Of a stretch of 40,368 nucleotides of DNA, positions 1-7,112 are shown piece by piece; position 1 is the first letter of the stretch; every line of letters starts with the position of its first letter. Source of the DNA: Opitutia bacterium (GTDB taxonomy: Bacteria; Verrucomicrobiota; Verrucomicrobiia; Opitutales; Seribacteraceae); the NCBI GenBank assembly GCA_002721705.1, contig PBLJ01000087.1, forward strand, positions 1-40,368. The letters run 5' to 3'. The notes below the pieces were generated by a model. The model did no database searches. It was not told where the DNA came from and worked only from the letters and a program-made list of their open reading frames with translations. A program made the position numbers and the translations under genes.

Positions 1-58
1 CCGCGAGGCAGGCTGCGAGGAAACCGAAGAAGAGAAAGGCGCGTCGTATGGTTCTCAT
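1..58 (-). CDS. 5' end of an exported protein, cut by window edge
   Basis: An ATG at 58-56 on the minus strand opens a frame that runs off the left edge. The visible 19 residues (MRTIRRAFLFFGFLAACLA) form a typical signal peptide: positively charged start, a hydrophobic core of Leu/Phe/Ala, and a possible A-C lipobox or AxA-type end. Nothing is known of the mature part, so no function can be given. It lies 115 bases downstream of the GYF_2 membrane protein gene on the same strand and may be transcribed separately. No convincing Shine-Dalgarno precedes it. Confidence 0.6.
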   Translation of the reverse strand, partial: MRTIRRAFLFFGFLAACLA

Positions 59-173
59 GACATGGTAAATTGCTTTTGGTTGAAGCTAGGGCAGGGGATA
101 GCACGAATCAACAGGAAACCCGATGATGCAATACCCCTTGCTGGGGGGGATGCCGAAAGCCGACAGCGACCGC

Positions 174-1286
174 TTACTTTTCCTTGAGCTTGAAGAGGCA
201 GAGGGTGGCCCGCATGAGGTCGATGAACAGGTGAATGACCAGAAACGAAAGGTAGGTCAGGAAGGGTAATGACAAGGCCATGACTATTTTAAATCCATGA
301 CCTTGGGCTTTCAGATAAGTACCCAATGCAGCCGATTTTTTATTATCTAATATGTCTATTAAATTATCAAGCAGTCCAACGAAGGCTCCCAATATAAACA
401 AAAAGAAAATGAAGGGTATTACTCTCACGGCCAACTTCGACAAGAACGATAGAATGCCCAAGGCCTCCTCGCCGATGGAGGTTCTTTCGTCCGTCAGTTC
501 TACGTTCACGGATTCATGGTTCATCGCCACGCCTGCGCAGTAAGAGAGAATGAGTAAATATACGAGGCCTTCTATGAGTGGCTCCACAGCATCCGTATTT
601 TCTACAAATGCTCCAATACCATCCACCCCATACCAAATGCCAATCATAAGGAGCACTACGGATAAGCATTTCAGGAATGCCTTGGACGTTATCTTGCCGG
701 GCGACTTTTCGATCAGTTCACTGTTCGCCTTCAGGAACCGGAAAGCTATGTATTGACCTATTCCAATGACCAAAAGGATCTTGGCTCCGTTTACGACAAT
801 CGAAAATTTGTCTACCTTGAACATCGTAAGAACGGCAAGAACCATGATAATGGCAGCTCCCGCAGTGGATAAGAGGAAGCCCACTTTACGAGAGAACCCA
901 TCCCAAGTGTCCAGCGCCTTGGGTGTAAACATGTTCTTGAACCGCTCGAGAAGAACGTCGACCAGCTTGAGGTAGGGGAGGAAATCCCTGACGTCCTTGG
1001 CCGCCTTTATGTTGGCAACCATTTTACCGGCCCCTTCCATTGCTTCACGACCACGCTCCTTCATTTTGTCCGCTTCACTCATGGCCGGCGGGCCATCATC
1101 GGAAGCCGGGACTCTTACGCCCTCGGTGAAAAAGGCGCTGTCGGAAAGAGGTTTCCAATCGCTCATTCCCTTCATCCATCCCTTGTTCGACGTAGCAAAC
1201 TCTCCACTGGCCAGTTTTTTGTTCACCTCGTCAACCGAGAATGGCCCCAGTTGTTCATTGTTCTTATTGACGTGTATCTGGCTCAT
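174..1286 (-). CDS. GYF_2-domain multi-pass membrane protein
   Basis: 370 residues. The first 55 or so residues match the GYF_2 (DUF4339) fold: an N-terminal V-N-K-N-N-E-Q-L-G-P-F pattern followed by a Trp-rich half (K-G-W-M-K-G-M-S-D-W-K-P-L). GYF_2 domains in bacteria are small cytoplasmic modules often placed before membrane segments. Residues 70-130 are a charged linker. About six hydrophobic helices follow, near residues 135-156, 161-184, 204-222, 236-256, 284-308 and 334-366. The C-terminus is short and basic. No catalytic motif is visible, so the role is unknown; a membrane-organising or adaptor role is only inference. It starts from an ATG at 1286 without an obvious ribosome binding site and stands alone, 139 bases downstream of the lyase-like gene. 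The 59-173 gap behind it shows no clear terminator. Confidence 0.75.
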   Translation of the reverse strand: MSQIHVNKNNEQLGPFSVDEVNKKLASGEFATSNKGWMKGMSDWKPLSDSAFFTEGVRVPASDDGPPAMSEADKMKERGREAMEGAGKMVANIKAAKDVRDFLPYLKLVDVLLERFKNMFTPKALDTWDGFSRKVGFLLSTAGAAIIMVLAVLTMFKVDKFSIVVNGAKILLVIGIGQYIAFRFLKANSELIEKSPGKITSKAFLKCLSVVLLMIGIWYGVDGIGAFVENTDAVEPLIEGLVYLLILSYCAGVAMNHESVNVELTDERTSIGEEALGILSFLSKLAVRVIPFIFFLFILGAFVGLLDNLIDILDNKKSAALGTYLKAQGHGFKIVMALSLPFLTYLSFLVIHLFIDLMRATLCLFKLKEK

Positions 1287-1425
1287 GATTCCAAAAGGTT
1301 GAATTAAGTTTTAAGCGGAGTATGGATTTATTTAGGGGTCAGGGTAGAGCGGTCTTATCTTTTTACAATAGCAAATCTCGGCGTGTTTTCGGCGGCCGAA
1401 ACCGGAGTCGTTTGATGGATGCAAC

Positions 1426-2229
1426 CTAGGGCAGGAGACTGATGAGAAAATCGTCGAAGCGTGCGTGGGAATCGCGAGTGGGTGCCCACTTCCTGGTTGA
1501 GCCGCCATGGAAGGTGGAGAACATGAACTGGTCGACGAGGGCGACCTCGGGTTTCACTTTGCCGCGGAGGCGAAGCCCCTTGCGATCGAGGGCGAGCTGG
1601 CCGTCTATCCACACTTGGATGCGTCCGTCGGACTTGCCGGGAGCGTTCACCTGCACGGCCTGCGAGAGCTTGATCCACTTGCCGGTGGCCGCCGTGGCCT
1701 TCAGCGGGAAGCGTTCGCCGTATTTGGTCTTTTGGTCGAGGTGATAGAGATAGAGACCCAATTTGCCGTCTTCGTTCCACATGTAGCGGGCGGACCAGCC
1801 GTCGCCGGTGGGTTTATCGCCCCCAGTGTTGCCTTTTCCGCCAGCGAGACCAGGTAGCTTGCCGCCGCGCCTGAAGTCGAAGCCTTTCTCGAAAACTGCG
1901 CGGTAGCTGAGGCGGTAGGCCTTGTGGGGCGCGAGCCGCTCGCGAAAGTGTCCGCCTCCCTCATCGGGACCGAGAGATCCTTTGGGGTAGGCCACGCGAA
2001 GACTCTTGCCCTTGGGTTCGGAGGTGATGGCGGCCCGCCGGTGAAACTTGCCGAGGAAAGCGTTGGCCCAGTCCTTGCGGAAGGCCCGCATTTCGTAGGG
2101 GCCCTCGGGGTGTGCGTCGAAGTCGACCCGAATCGTGTCAGGTGGAGCTGGAGCCTCCTTGCCCGTCAGGATCATCCCGGCGAGGAGCCAGGGAAAGAGG
2201 GAGGAAAGGAGGCCGCGGGCAAGGATCAC
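1426..2229 (-). CDS. exported PL14-like polysaccharide lyase family protein
   Basis: 267 residues from a proposed GTG at 2229 that overlaps the stop of the upstream VOC gene (GTGA). This start gives a signal peptide (LARGLLSSLFPWLLAG region) and implies translational coupling; a much longer open frame reaching 2949 lies over the VOC and sufU genes and is not believable. The mature part carries features of the polysaccharide lyase 14 type jelly-roll (alginate and glucuronan lyases): K-L-P-G-L-x-G-G near the middle, G-W-S-A-R-Y-M-W, a L-Y-L-Y-H segment, W-I-D-G-Q, and near the end F-S-T-F-H-G-G-S with a W-A-P and D-x-x-A-R-F-D-D-F strand. The family acts on uronic-acid polysaccharides outside the cytoplasm; the true substrate cannot be read here. 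Last gene of the 9536-1426 run. Confidence 0.72.
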   Translation of the reverse strand: MILARGLLSSLFPWLLAGMILTGKEAPAPPDTIRVDFDAHPEGPYEMRAFRKDWANAFLGKFHRRAAITSEPKGKSLRVAYPKGSLGPDEGGGHFRERLAPHKAYRLSYRAVFEKGFDFRRGGKLPGLAGGKGNTGGDKPTGDGWSARYMWNEDGKLGLYLYHLDQKTKYGERFPLKATAATGKWIKLSQAVQVNAPGKSDGRIQVWIDGQLALDRKGLRLRGKVKPEVALVDQFMFSTFHGGSTRKWAPTRDSHARFDDFLISLLP

Positions 2230-2792
2230 TTGCTGTTTTTCAGCTTCTTGGTGAGGGGCCCGATGATCTCCACGAAGTTGCCGTCGGGATCCTTCAGCAT
2301 GAGCAGACAGACGTCTTGTGGAAGACCTTCGGGGAGGCGCTGGGGGCTTTGGGCATAGGGCTTGAGGCCAGCCTTCTTGGCCCGATCGAGGACAGCGTCG
2401 ACGTCGGTCACGAAGATACTGAGGTAGGAAAACCCGGTTTGGGTGTGTATGTGTCGTTGCTTGAGGGTCTTGGCGGGCTTTTCGCTCTTTACCTGCATCA
2501 CCTTGAGCTTGGTGGCATCTTCGCCTTCGCCGAGGACGAGTACGTGGATGTCGAGCCCAGCGCCGTCGGTGAGGCCAACTTTTTTGGGGAAGTCGCCGCC
2601 GACCTTGAAGCCGTCTAGTTCGGTCATTCCGACGATTCCCTTGTAGAAGGCTAGGGATTTCTCCAGGTCGGAGACGACCACGCCGAGGTCTATGGTGTGT
2701 CTGGCAAATGGGCCGGCCGGCTTTTCTTTTTCCTCTTTTGCGAGGAGTGGCGTGAAACAAAGAGTGAGGGCGAGAACAAGGTACTTGTACAT
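2226..2792 (-). CDS. exported VOC (glyoxalase-fold) protein
   Basis: 188 residues. A signal peptide (MYKYLVLALTLCFTPLLA) precedes one vicinal-oxygen-chelate unit made of two beta-alpha-beta-beta-beta halves. The first half begins H-T-I-D-L-G-V-V-V-S-D with the usual S-L-A-F-Y segment; the second half begins Y-L-S-I-F-V-T-D-V-D and ends with the hallmark D-P-D-G-N-F-V-E-I. His33 and the Glu of F-V-E-I are the likely metal ligands by analogy with the family. VOC proteins include lyases, dioxygenases and resistance proteins, so the reaction is not determined; export of such a protein is itself uncommon. It lies 20 bases after sufU and overlaps the start of the lyase-like gene. Confidence 0.85.
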   Translation of the reverse strand: MYKYLVLALTLCFTPLLAKEEKEKPAGPFARHTIDLGVVVSDLEKSLAFYKGIVGMTELDGFKVGGDFPKKVGLTDGAGLDIHVLVLGEGEDATKLKVMQVKSEKPAKTLKQRHIHTQTGFSYLSIFVTDVDAVLDRAKKAGLKPYAQSPQRLPEGLPQDVCLLMLKDPDGNFVEIIGPLTKKLKNSK

Positions 2793-2812
2793 GGGAACGA
2801 TTGGTTTGGTTG

Positions 2813-3268
2813 TTAGGAGTCTTCGGTGGAAGCGGTGGTTTCACCGGCGAGGGCGACGAGAAAGGTATGCCAGGCAAGCGTGGCGCACTTGAGGCGGGCA
2901 GGGTAGCGGCGGACCGCGGTGAGGGCCCCAAGCTCGCCGTAGCGCTCAAAGGGATCGCCTTCCATGTCCTGTCCGAGTACTTGCAATATCTCGTTGGCCC
3001 GTTCCCTGGCTTGTTCGGGCGGACGGTTGCGAAGGTCTTCGGTCATGAGCGAGGCAGAGGCCTTCGAGATGGCGCAACCCTGGCCGGAAAAGGCAAAAGC
3101 GGAGAACGCTTCGCCTTCCGTTTGCAGGAAGACCGATATCTCGTCCCCGCAGATTGGGTTGCGTCCGTCCGCTTGATGGGATGGGTGGGCCAGTTTGCCA
3201 AAGTTGCGGGGTTTCTTGGAGTGGTCGAGAATGACTCCGTCGTAAAGGTCTCGCGGTGTTTCGATCAT
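2813..3268 (-). CDS. sufU: SufU Fe-S assembly / sulfur-acceptor protein
   Basis: 151 residues, the usual size of SufU. The zinc-binding residues of the family are all in place: Cys40 and Asp42 in N-P-I-C-G-D-E, Cys65 in G-Q-G-C-A-I-S-K-A-S-A-S, and Cys128 in R-L-K-C-A-T. The insert between the second and third Cys that separates SufU from IscU-type scaffolds is present. SufU takes sulfur from the SufS persulfide and passes it to the SufBCD scaffold in the cytoplasm. It begins 4 bases after the end of sufS. The start codon has a GAGG-like sequence about 8 bases upstream. No sufBCD genes are in the window. Confidence 0.93.
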   Translation of the reverse strand: MIETPRDLYDGVILDHSKKPRNFGKLAHPSHQADGRNPICGDEISVFLQTEGEAFSAFAFSGQGCAISKASASLMTEDLRNRPPEQARERANEILQVLGQDMEGDPFERYGELGALTAVRRYPARLKCATLAWHTFLVALAGETTASTEDS

Positions 3269-3272
3269 GGCC

Positions 3273-4496
3273 TCAGCGGAAGCAGTCGATGGTTCGGCTG
3301 ACCGTGGCGACTAGGCGATCGACCTCCTCGGGCAAGTTGTAGAAGGCGAAGGAGGCACGAGCGGTGGAGGTTTCGCCGAGACGAGTCATGAGCGGTTGGC
3401 AGCAGTGGTGACCGGCCCGGATGGCTATGCCGTCGGCGTCGAGGAAAGTCGCTATATCGTGGGGATGAATGTCTTCTACGCTAAAGGAGACAACGGCCGC
3501 CTTGTCCGTAGATTGCCCGTGGATGATAAGTCCGGGGAGAGCGGACAATCCTACGGTGGCCTGCTCCAGTAGGGCCTGCTCGTGGGCTGCCATGGCTTCG
3601 TGGTCGAGGGCATTGAAATAATTCAGGGCGACGCCCAATCCGATGGCGCCCACCACGTTGGGAGTGCCAGCCTCGAAGCGCTGGGGAGGTGCCACGAAAG
3701 TGGTTTTCGCGATGGTTACCTCGTCGATCATGTCGCCACCGCCTTGGTAAGGTGGCATCTGGGCGAGCTTGTCTTGCTTTCCGTAGAGGACGCCGATGCC
3801 CATGGGGCCGAAAGCCTTGTGTCCGGAAAAGGCGAAGAAGTCGCAGTCGAGGGCTTTTACGTCGACTGGTCCGTGAGGCACGCTCTGGGCTCCGTCTACC
3901 ACTGTGACGACACCGAGACCCTTGGCTTCGGCAATAATCTCAGCGATCGGGTTGATTGTGCCCAAAGAATTGGAAATATGGCAGAGCGAAAGGATCTTGG
4001 GGTCTTGTTCGAGAAGTTGACTGAGTGCGTTTCGATCGATGGATCCCAAGTCGTCGATGGGAGCGGCCTTGACGGATGCCCCGGTTTGCTCGGCCACCAA
4101 TTGCCAAGGGACGATATTGGCGTGGTGTTCCATCTCGGTGACGACGATGACGTCGCCGGAACCGAGGCTGGCCCGACCATAACTTTGAGCAACGAGGTTG
4201 AGGGCCTCTGTGGTTCCGCGGACAAAAACGATTTCTTCGGGGGCGGCGTTGAGATGGGAGGCAACCGTCTTGCGCGATTGGTCGTAGGCGGCTTCGGCTT
4301 CTTCCGCCAAGGCATAGACCCCGCGGTGGACGTTGGAGTTGGTCTCCCGATAAAAGTCGGCAATCGCATCGATCACCACGGCCGGTTTTTGTGAGGTGGA
4401 AGCGTTGTCGAGGTAGACGAGGGCTTTGTCCCGAAAGGTTTTTCCGAGGATTGGAAAGTCGCGACGTACGGTCGCTGCGTCGAAGGGGGCAGGCAT
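3273..4496 (-). CDS. sufS: SufS cysteine desulfurase
   Basis: 407 residues, full length for the family. It is a PLP enzyme that removes sulfur from L-cysteine to give alanine and an enzyme persulfide. The PLP lysine is Lys227 in F-S-G-H-K-A-F-G-P; the ring-stacking His lies in M-E-H-H-A-N near residue 124; the catalytic Cys is Cys365 in R-A-G-H-H-C-C-Q-P, where the neighbouring residue is a second Cys. The N-terminal D-F-P-I-L and Y-L-D-N-A-S-T-S-Q-K-P motif is typical of the group II (SufS/CsdA) class. It precedes sufU by 4 bases and follows the PSCyt1-LRR gene by 13 bases, so it is probably in the same transcript as the upstream DUF1549 module. Confidence 0.95.
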   Translation of the reverse strand: MPAPFDAATVRRDFPILGKTFRDKALVYLDNASTSQKPAVVIDAIADFYRETNSNVHRGVYALAEEAEAAYDQSRKTVASHLNAAPEEIVFVRGTTEALNLVAQSYGRASLGSGDVIVVTEMEHHANIVPWQLVAEQTGASVKAAPIDDLGSIDRNALSQLLEQDPKILSLCHISNSLGTINPIAEIIAEAKGLGVVTVVDGAQSVPHGPVDVKALDCDFFAFSGHKAFGPMGIGVLYGKQDKLAQMPPYQGGGDMIDEVTIAKTTFVAPPQRFEAGTPNVVGAIGLGVALNYFNALDHEAMAAHEQALLEQATVGLSALPGLIIHGQSTDKAAVVSFSVEDIHPHDIATFLDADGIAIRAGHHCCQPLMTRLGETSTARASFAFYNLPEEVDRLVATVSRTIDCFR

Positions 4497-4509
4497 TTCG
4501 GATAAGCCG

Positions 4510-5754
4510 CTAGAAGATGATCTTGGCGTTCGGTAGCGCTTCGCGAAGTTCTTTTACTCCACTTGCGGTTACGTCCGATTGCCAGAGGTAGATTTCCTTC
4601 AGGCTCTTGATTTCCTTGAGAGTGGATAGCCCACGATTAGTTACCTTGGTGTTGAGAAGGTTAATGTACCAAAGGTTTTCCAAGTTGCGCAGGGCGGACA
4701 GGCCATCGTCGCCGATTTGAGTTTGACGCAAATCGAGATGGGTCAAGTTGCGACATTTCCCGACGTTGACGAGTGCTTTGTCGGTAACCTTGGTTTTCGA
4801 AAGGTCAAGTTGAGTGAGATGGGAACGAACAAGAGGGATGATGCGGCCCATTTCACTGTCCGTTATGGAGCTTGCGATCGAGACGAACTCGATGCGCAGA
4901 AAAGGATGGTTGTGGGCCAAGGGATTCACCATGGCGCCATTCTTGGATGCAGTAGCCAAAACTCCGGGCGCTAGAGGCCGTACGTTCGCTTTGTTCACCA
5001 AGGCGTCTAGAGGACTGGCCTTGGGGCCGGAAGCATTGGGGTTTGGTCCCACGGGTCCGGTCGGTGCTGCCGCGTCAATTGAGCTGCGCGCTCCTTCTGC
5101 AATCCACTTGCGGATAGTCTCGATTTGTTCAGCCGTGAGAGGATCCCCTTTAGGTGGCATGATGTCGGAATCGTCCGGTTCCAGGCTGATGAGTTCCAGC
5201 AACACGCTATCATCGGGCTTTCCCGGTTTGACCACCTGCCCGTCGGTGCTGCCTTTCATGGTGGCCTCGAAGGAATCCAATCGAAGCCCGGCCTTTGGCT
5301 TGATGGTACGGTTGTTCTTTACGAAGGGAGCTTTGTGGCACTCGGTGCAACTTGTCTTGAAAATCGGCAAGACGTCCTTGGTGAAGTCCACCGTGGCAGG
5401 ACCCGTCGCCACGGGTCCGACTGGTGGGGTTGGAGGGTTCGGGGTGCCAGGGGTAGTATTGGGTGTTCCCGGGTTTGGGTTAGGGTTTGGGGTGGTTGGC
5501 TTCGGCATCAAGTCACCGCGAGCGGCGGCTTCGCTGATGTAGATTTGATCCGCTAATGAAAGAATGAATTTAGATATTACGAAGGTTTTGCCTTCCCGTG
5601 TTTGAATGGCCACTTGATCTCCTTTTACGCCAATCAATCGGGCATTGATTACTTGGCCCTGTTTGTTGCGGAAGTCGCGGAACGGTTCCACTCCCTGAAC
5701 GGAGGTGGCAATGGCCAGGACCAAGGCAACCCAAGCCAATGGTACTCGCTTCAC
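4510..5754 (-). CDS. SHD1 - PSCyt1 cytochrome - leucine-rich repeat protein
   Basis: 414 residues from a GTG start. Order of parts: signal peptide (1-21); SHD1 domain (about 24-75, F-R-D-F-R-N and later Q-I-Y-I); a low-complexity Pro/Asn/Thr/Gly linker (about 86-118); a planctomycete-type c cytochrome domain (PSCyt1, about 120-225) with heme site C136-T-E-C-H140 and the typical M-P-P-K-G-D near its end; then about four leucine-rich repeats (T-H-L-D-L-R-Q-T and relatives) to the C-terminus. It should be periplasmic or surface-bound and heme-bearing. Together with the two genes upstream it forms a set in which the PSCyt1 part is a separate protein rather than fused to DUF1549. Function of these sets is not established; proposed links are to complex polysaccharide breakdown. 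Confidence 0.88.
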   Translation of the reverse strand: MKRVPLAWVALVLAIATSVQGVEPFRDFRNKQGQVINARLIGVKGDQVAIQTREGKTFVISKFILSLADQIYISEAAARGDLMPKPTTPNPNPNPGTPNTTPGTPNPPTPPVGPVATGPATVDFTKDVLPIFKTSCTECHKAPFVKNNRTIKPKAGLRLDSFEATMKGSTDGQVVKPGKPDDSVLLELISLEPDDSDIMPPKGDPLTAEQIETIRKWIAEGARSSIDAAAPTGPVGPNPNASGPKASPLDALVNKANVRPLAPGVLATASKNGAMVNPLAHNHPFLRIEFVSIASSITDSEMGRIIPLVRSHLTQLDLSKTKVTDKALVNVGKCRNLTHLDLRQTQIGDDGLSALRNLENLWYINLLNTKVTNRGLSTLKEIKSLKEIYLWQSDVTASGVKELREALPNAKIIF

Positions 5755-5786
5755 CTCGATTGGAATGGTCGGGAAAAGGTCCTGCC

Positions 5787-7079
5787 CTAAGCCAGAACGT
5801 CCAACACCGGCTCACCCTTGTGGGCAACCGTGAAGGGACGACCGGAAGGAGAGTACATGACTTTGGTCAGGGGTAGGCCAAGAGCGTAGGCAATGGTGGC
5901 GTTGAGGTCCGGTACCTTGACCATTTTTTCAGCCACTTCCTTGCCGTCGGCATCGCTGTTTCCATACACCGTGCCACCTTTGATTCCGCCACCGGCCATG
6001 AAGGCGCTGAAGGCTTTGGGCCAGTGGTTGCGACCTTGGCGGGCTCCCACGATGTCGGGGGTGCGGCCGAATTCCGAAGTCAATACAACGAGGGTTTCCT
6101 TGAGAAGACCGCGTCTTTCCAAGTCATAAAGCAAGCCACCCAAGCCTTGATCTAGTTGGATGCAGTTGTCGGCTACTCGTTGAAAGTTGTCGTCGTGCGT
6201 GTCCCAGCCACCCATGGAAACCTCGACGTACCGCACCTTGTGCTCGATTAGGCGGCGGGCGAGAAGACATCCTTGTCCGAACCTGTGCTGGCCATAGAGC
6301 TGGTGGCTTGAATTTGGTTCGCGCTCCAAGTCAAAAGCCTTGAGGTCTTCGCTCTTCATCAACTTGGTGGCTTCTTTGTAGAGGTCGGAATAGGCACGTA
6401 CTTTCCTTTGCGGGTAGGAATCGAGGAAGTTGTCGTTCAAATTCTCCGCCATCAGCAGGCGGCGGCCAAATCGATCGTTTGTGAGGTGTTCCGCCATTTT
6501 ACTGTTTTGCAGTCCAGCGGATGGGTTTCCGATAGGCAGGGGGCCGTGTTTCGACTCGAGGAAGCCAGCCCCGAGAATGTTGCTGCCCCCGTTGACGCGT
6601 ACGTTTTCCGGAAGAGTGTTGTTGATTTTGCCCGACATTTTGGAAACCCAGCTACCGAGCGTGGGATGCACGATGGTACCCCGTTTTACGTAACTGGTGT
6701 GCATCAAGTAACCTGCTTGCTCGTGAGCTCCTTGGTTTGTGGATACCGACCGTATAACGGTGGCGTTGTGCATTTGCTTGGCCGTCTTCGGGAGGAACTC
6801 ACTCAACTGAATGCCGTCGGCACTGGTGCGAATCGCTTTGACTGGCCCTTGTACGGCGGGGTTTTCCGGTTTCGGGTCAAGGGTGTCGACGTGGCTCATG
6901 CCACCACCCATGTACAGGTATATAACGTGACGGGCGGTGGCGGGTCGTTTGCCTGGCGTGATGGCGAGCGCCTTGTCCCCGATCCCGGGCAAAATGCTGA
7001 CGCCCAAGCAGGCTTTCGCAGTGTTGGCGATGAAGTTGCGACGGCTTTGTCCGTCCAGTCGTTTCAGGTAATCTTTCAT
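5787..7079 (-). CDS. DUF1501 family protein, Tat-type export
   Basis: 430 residues. The N-terminus has a twin-arginine-like signal (S-R-R-N-F-I followed by a hydrophobic stretch). The rest is DUF1501, a member of the alkaline phosphatase/sulfatase fold: Y-L-Y-M-G-G-G-M-S-H-V-D-T early, G-G-W-D-T-H-D-D-N in the middle, S-E-F-G-R-T-P, and G-R-N-H-W-P followed by a G-G-G-I-K-G-G-T-V-Y-G segment. Those Asp, His and Glu residues probably hold metal, by analogy with the superfamily. DUF1501 genes in PVC bacteria nearly always pair with DUF1549/DUF1553 genes, as here: it starts 33 bases after the DUF1549 gene and ends 32 bases before the PSCyt1-LRR gene. Substrate is unknown. Confidence 0.92.
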   Translation of the reverse strand: MKDYLKRLDGQSRRNFIANTAKACLGVSILPGIGDKALAITPGKRPATARHVIYLYMGGGMSHVDTLDPKPENPAVQGPVKAIRTSADGIQLSEFLPKTAKQMHNATVIRSVSTNQGAHEQAGYLMHTSYVKRGTIVHPTLGSWVSKMSGKINNTLPENVRVNGGSNILGAGFLESKHGPLPIGNPSAGLQNSKMAEHLTNDRFGRRLLMAENLNDNFLDSYPQRKVRAYSDLYKEATKLMKSEDLKAFDLEREPNSSHQLYGQHRFGQGCLLARRLIEHKVRYVEVSMGGWDTHDDNFQRVADNCIQLDQGLGGLLYDLERRGLLKETLVVLTSEFGRTPDIVGARQGRNHWPKAFSAFMAGGGIKGGTVYGNSDADGKEVAEKMVKVPDLNATIAYALGLPLTKVMYSPSGRPFTVAHKGEPVLDVLA

Positions 7080-7112
7080 GGCTATTGTTACTTACGGATT
7101 GTGACCTGCTGA

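Noticed and set aside
83-93. AAGCTAGGGCA shared upstream of the first partial gene and of the gene starting at 25568 (25584-25594)
   Set aside because: An 11-base match between two places is expected many times by chance in 40 kb, and the distance to each start differs (25 versus 16 bases).
1390-1404. Small hairpin TTTCGG-CGG-CCGAAA after the lyase-like gene
   Set aside because: Only about six pairs and no T-run on either strand, so it is not called a terminator.
1426-2949. 507-residue open frame covering the lyase-like gene and more
   Set aside because: Its first 240 residues lie over the VOC and sufU genes in another frame and are low-complexity Arg/Pro/Ser. The believable start is the GTG at 2229.
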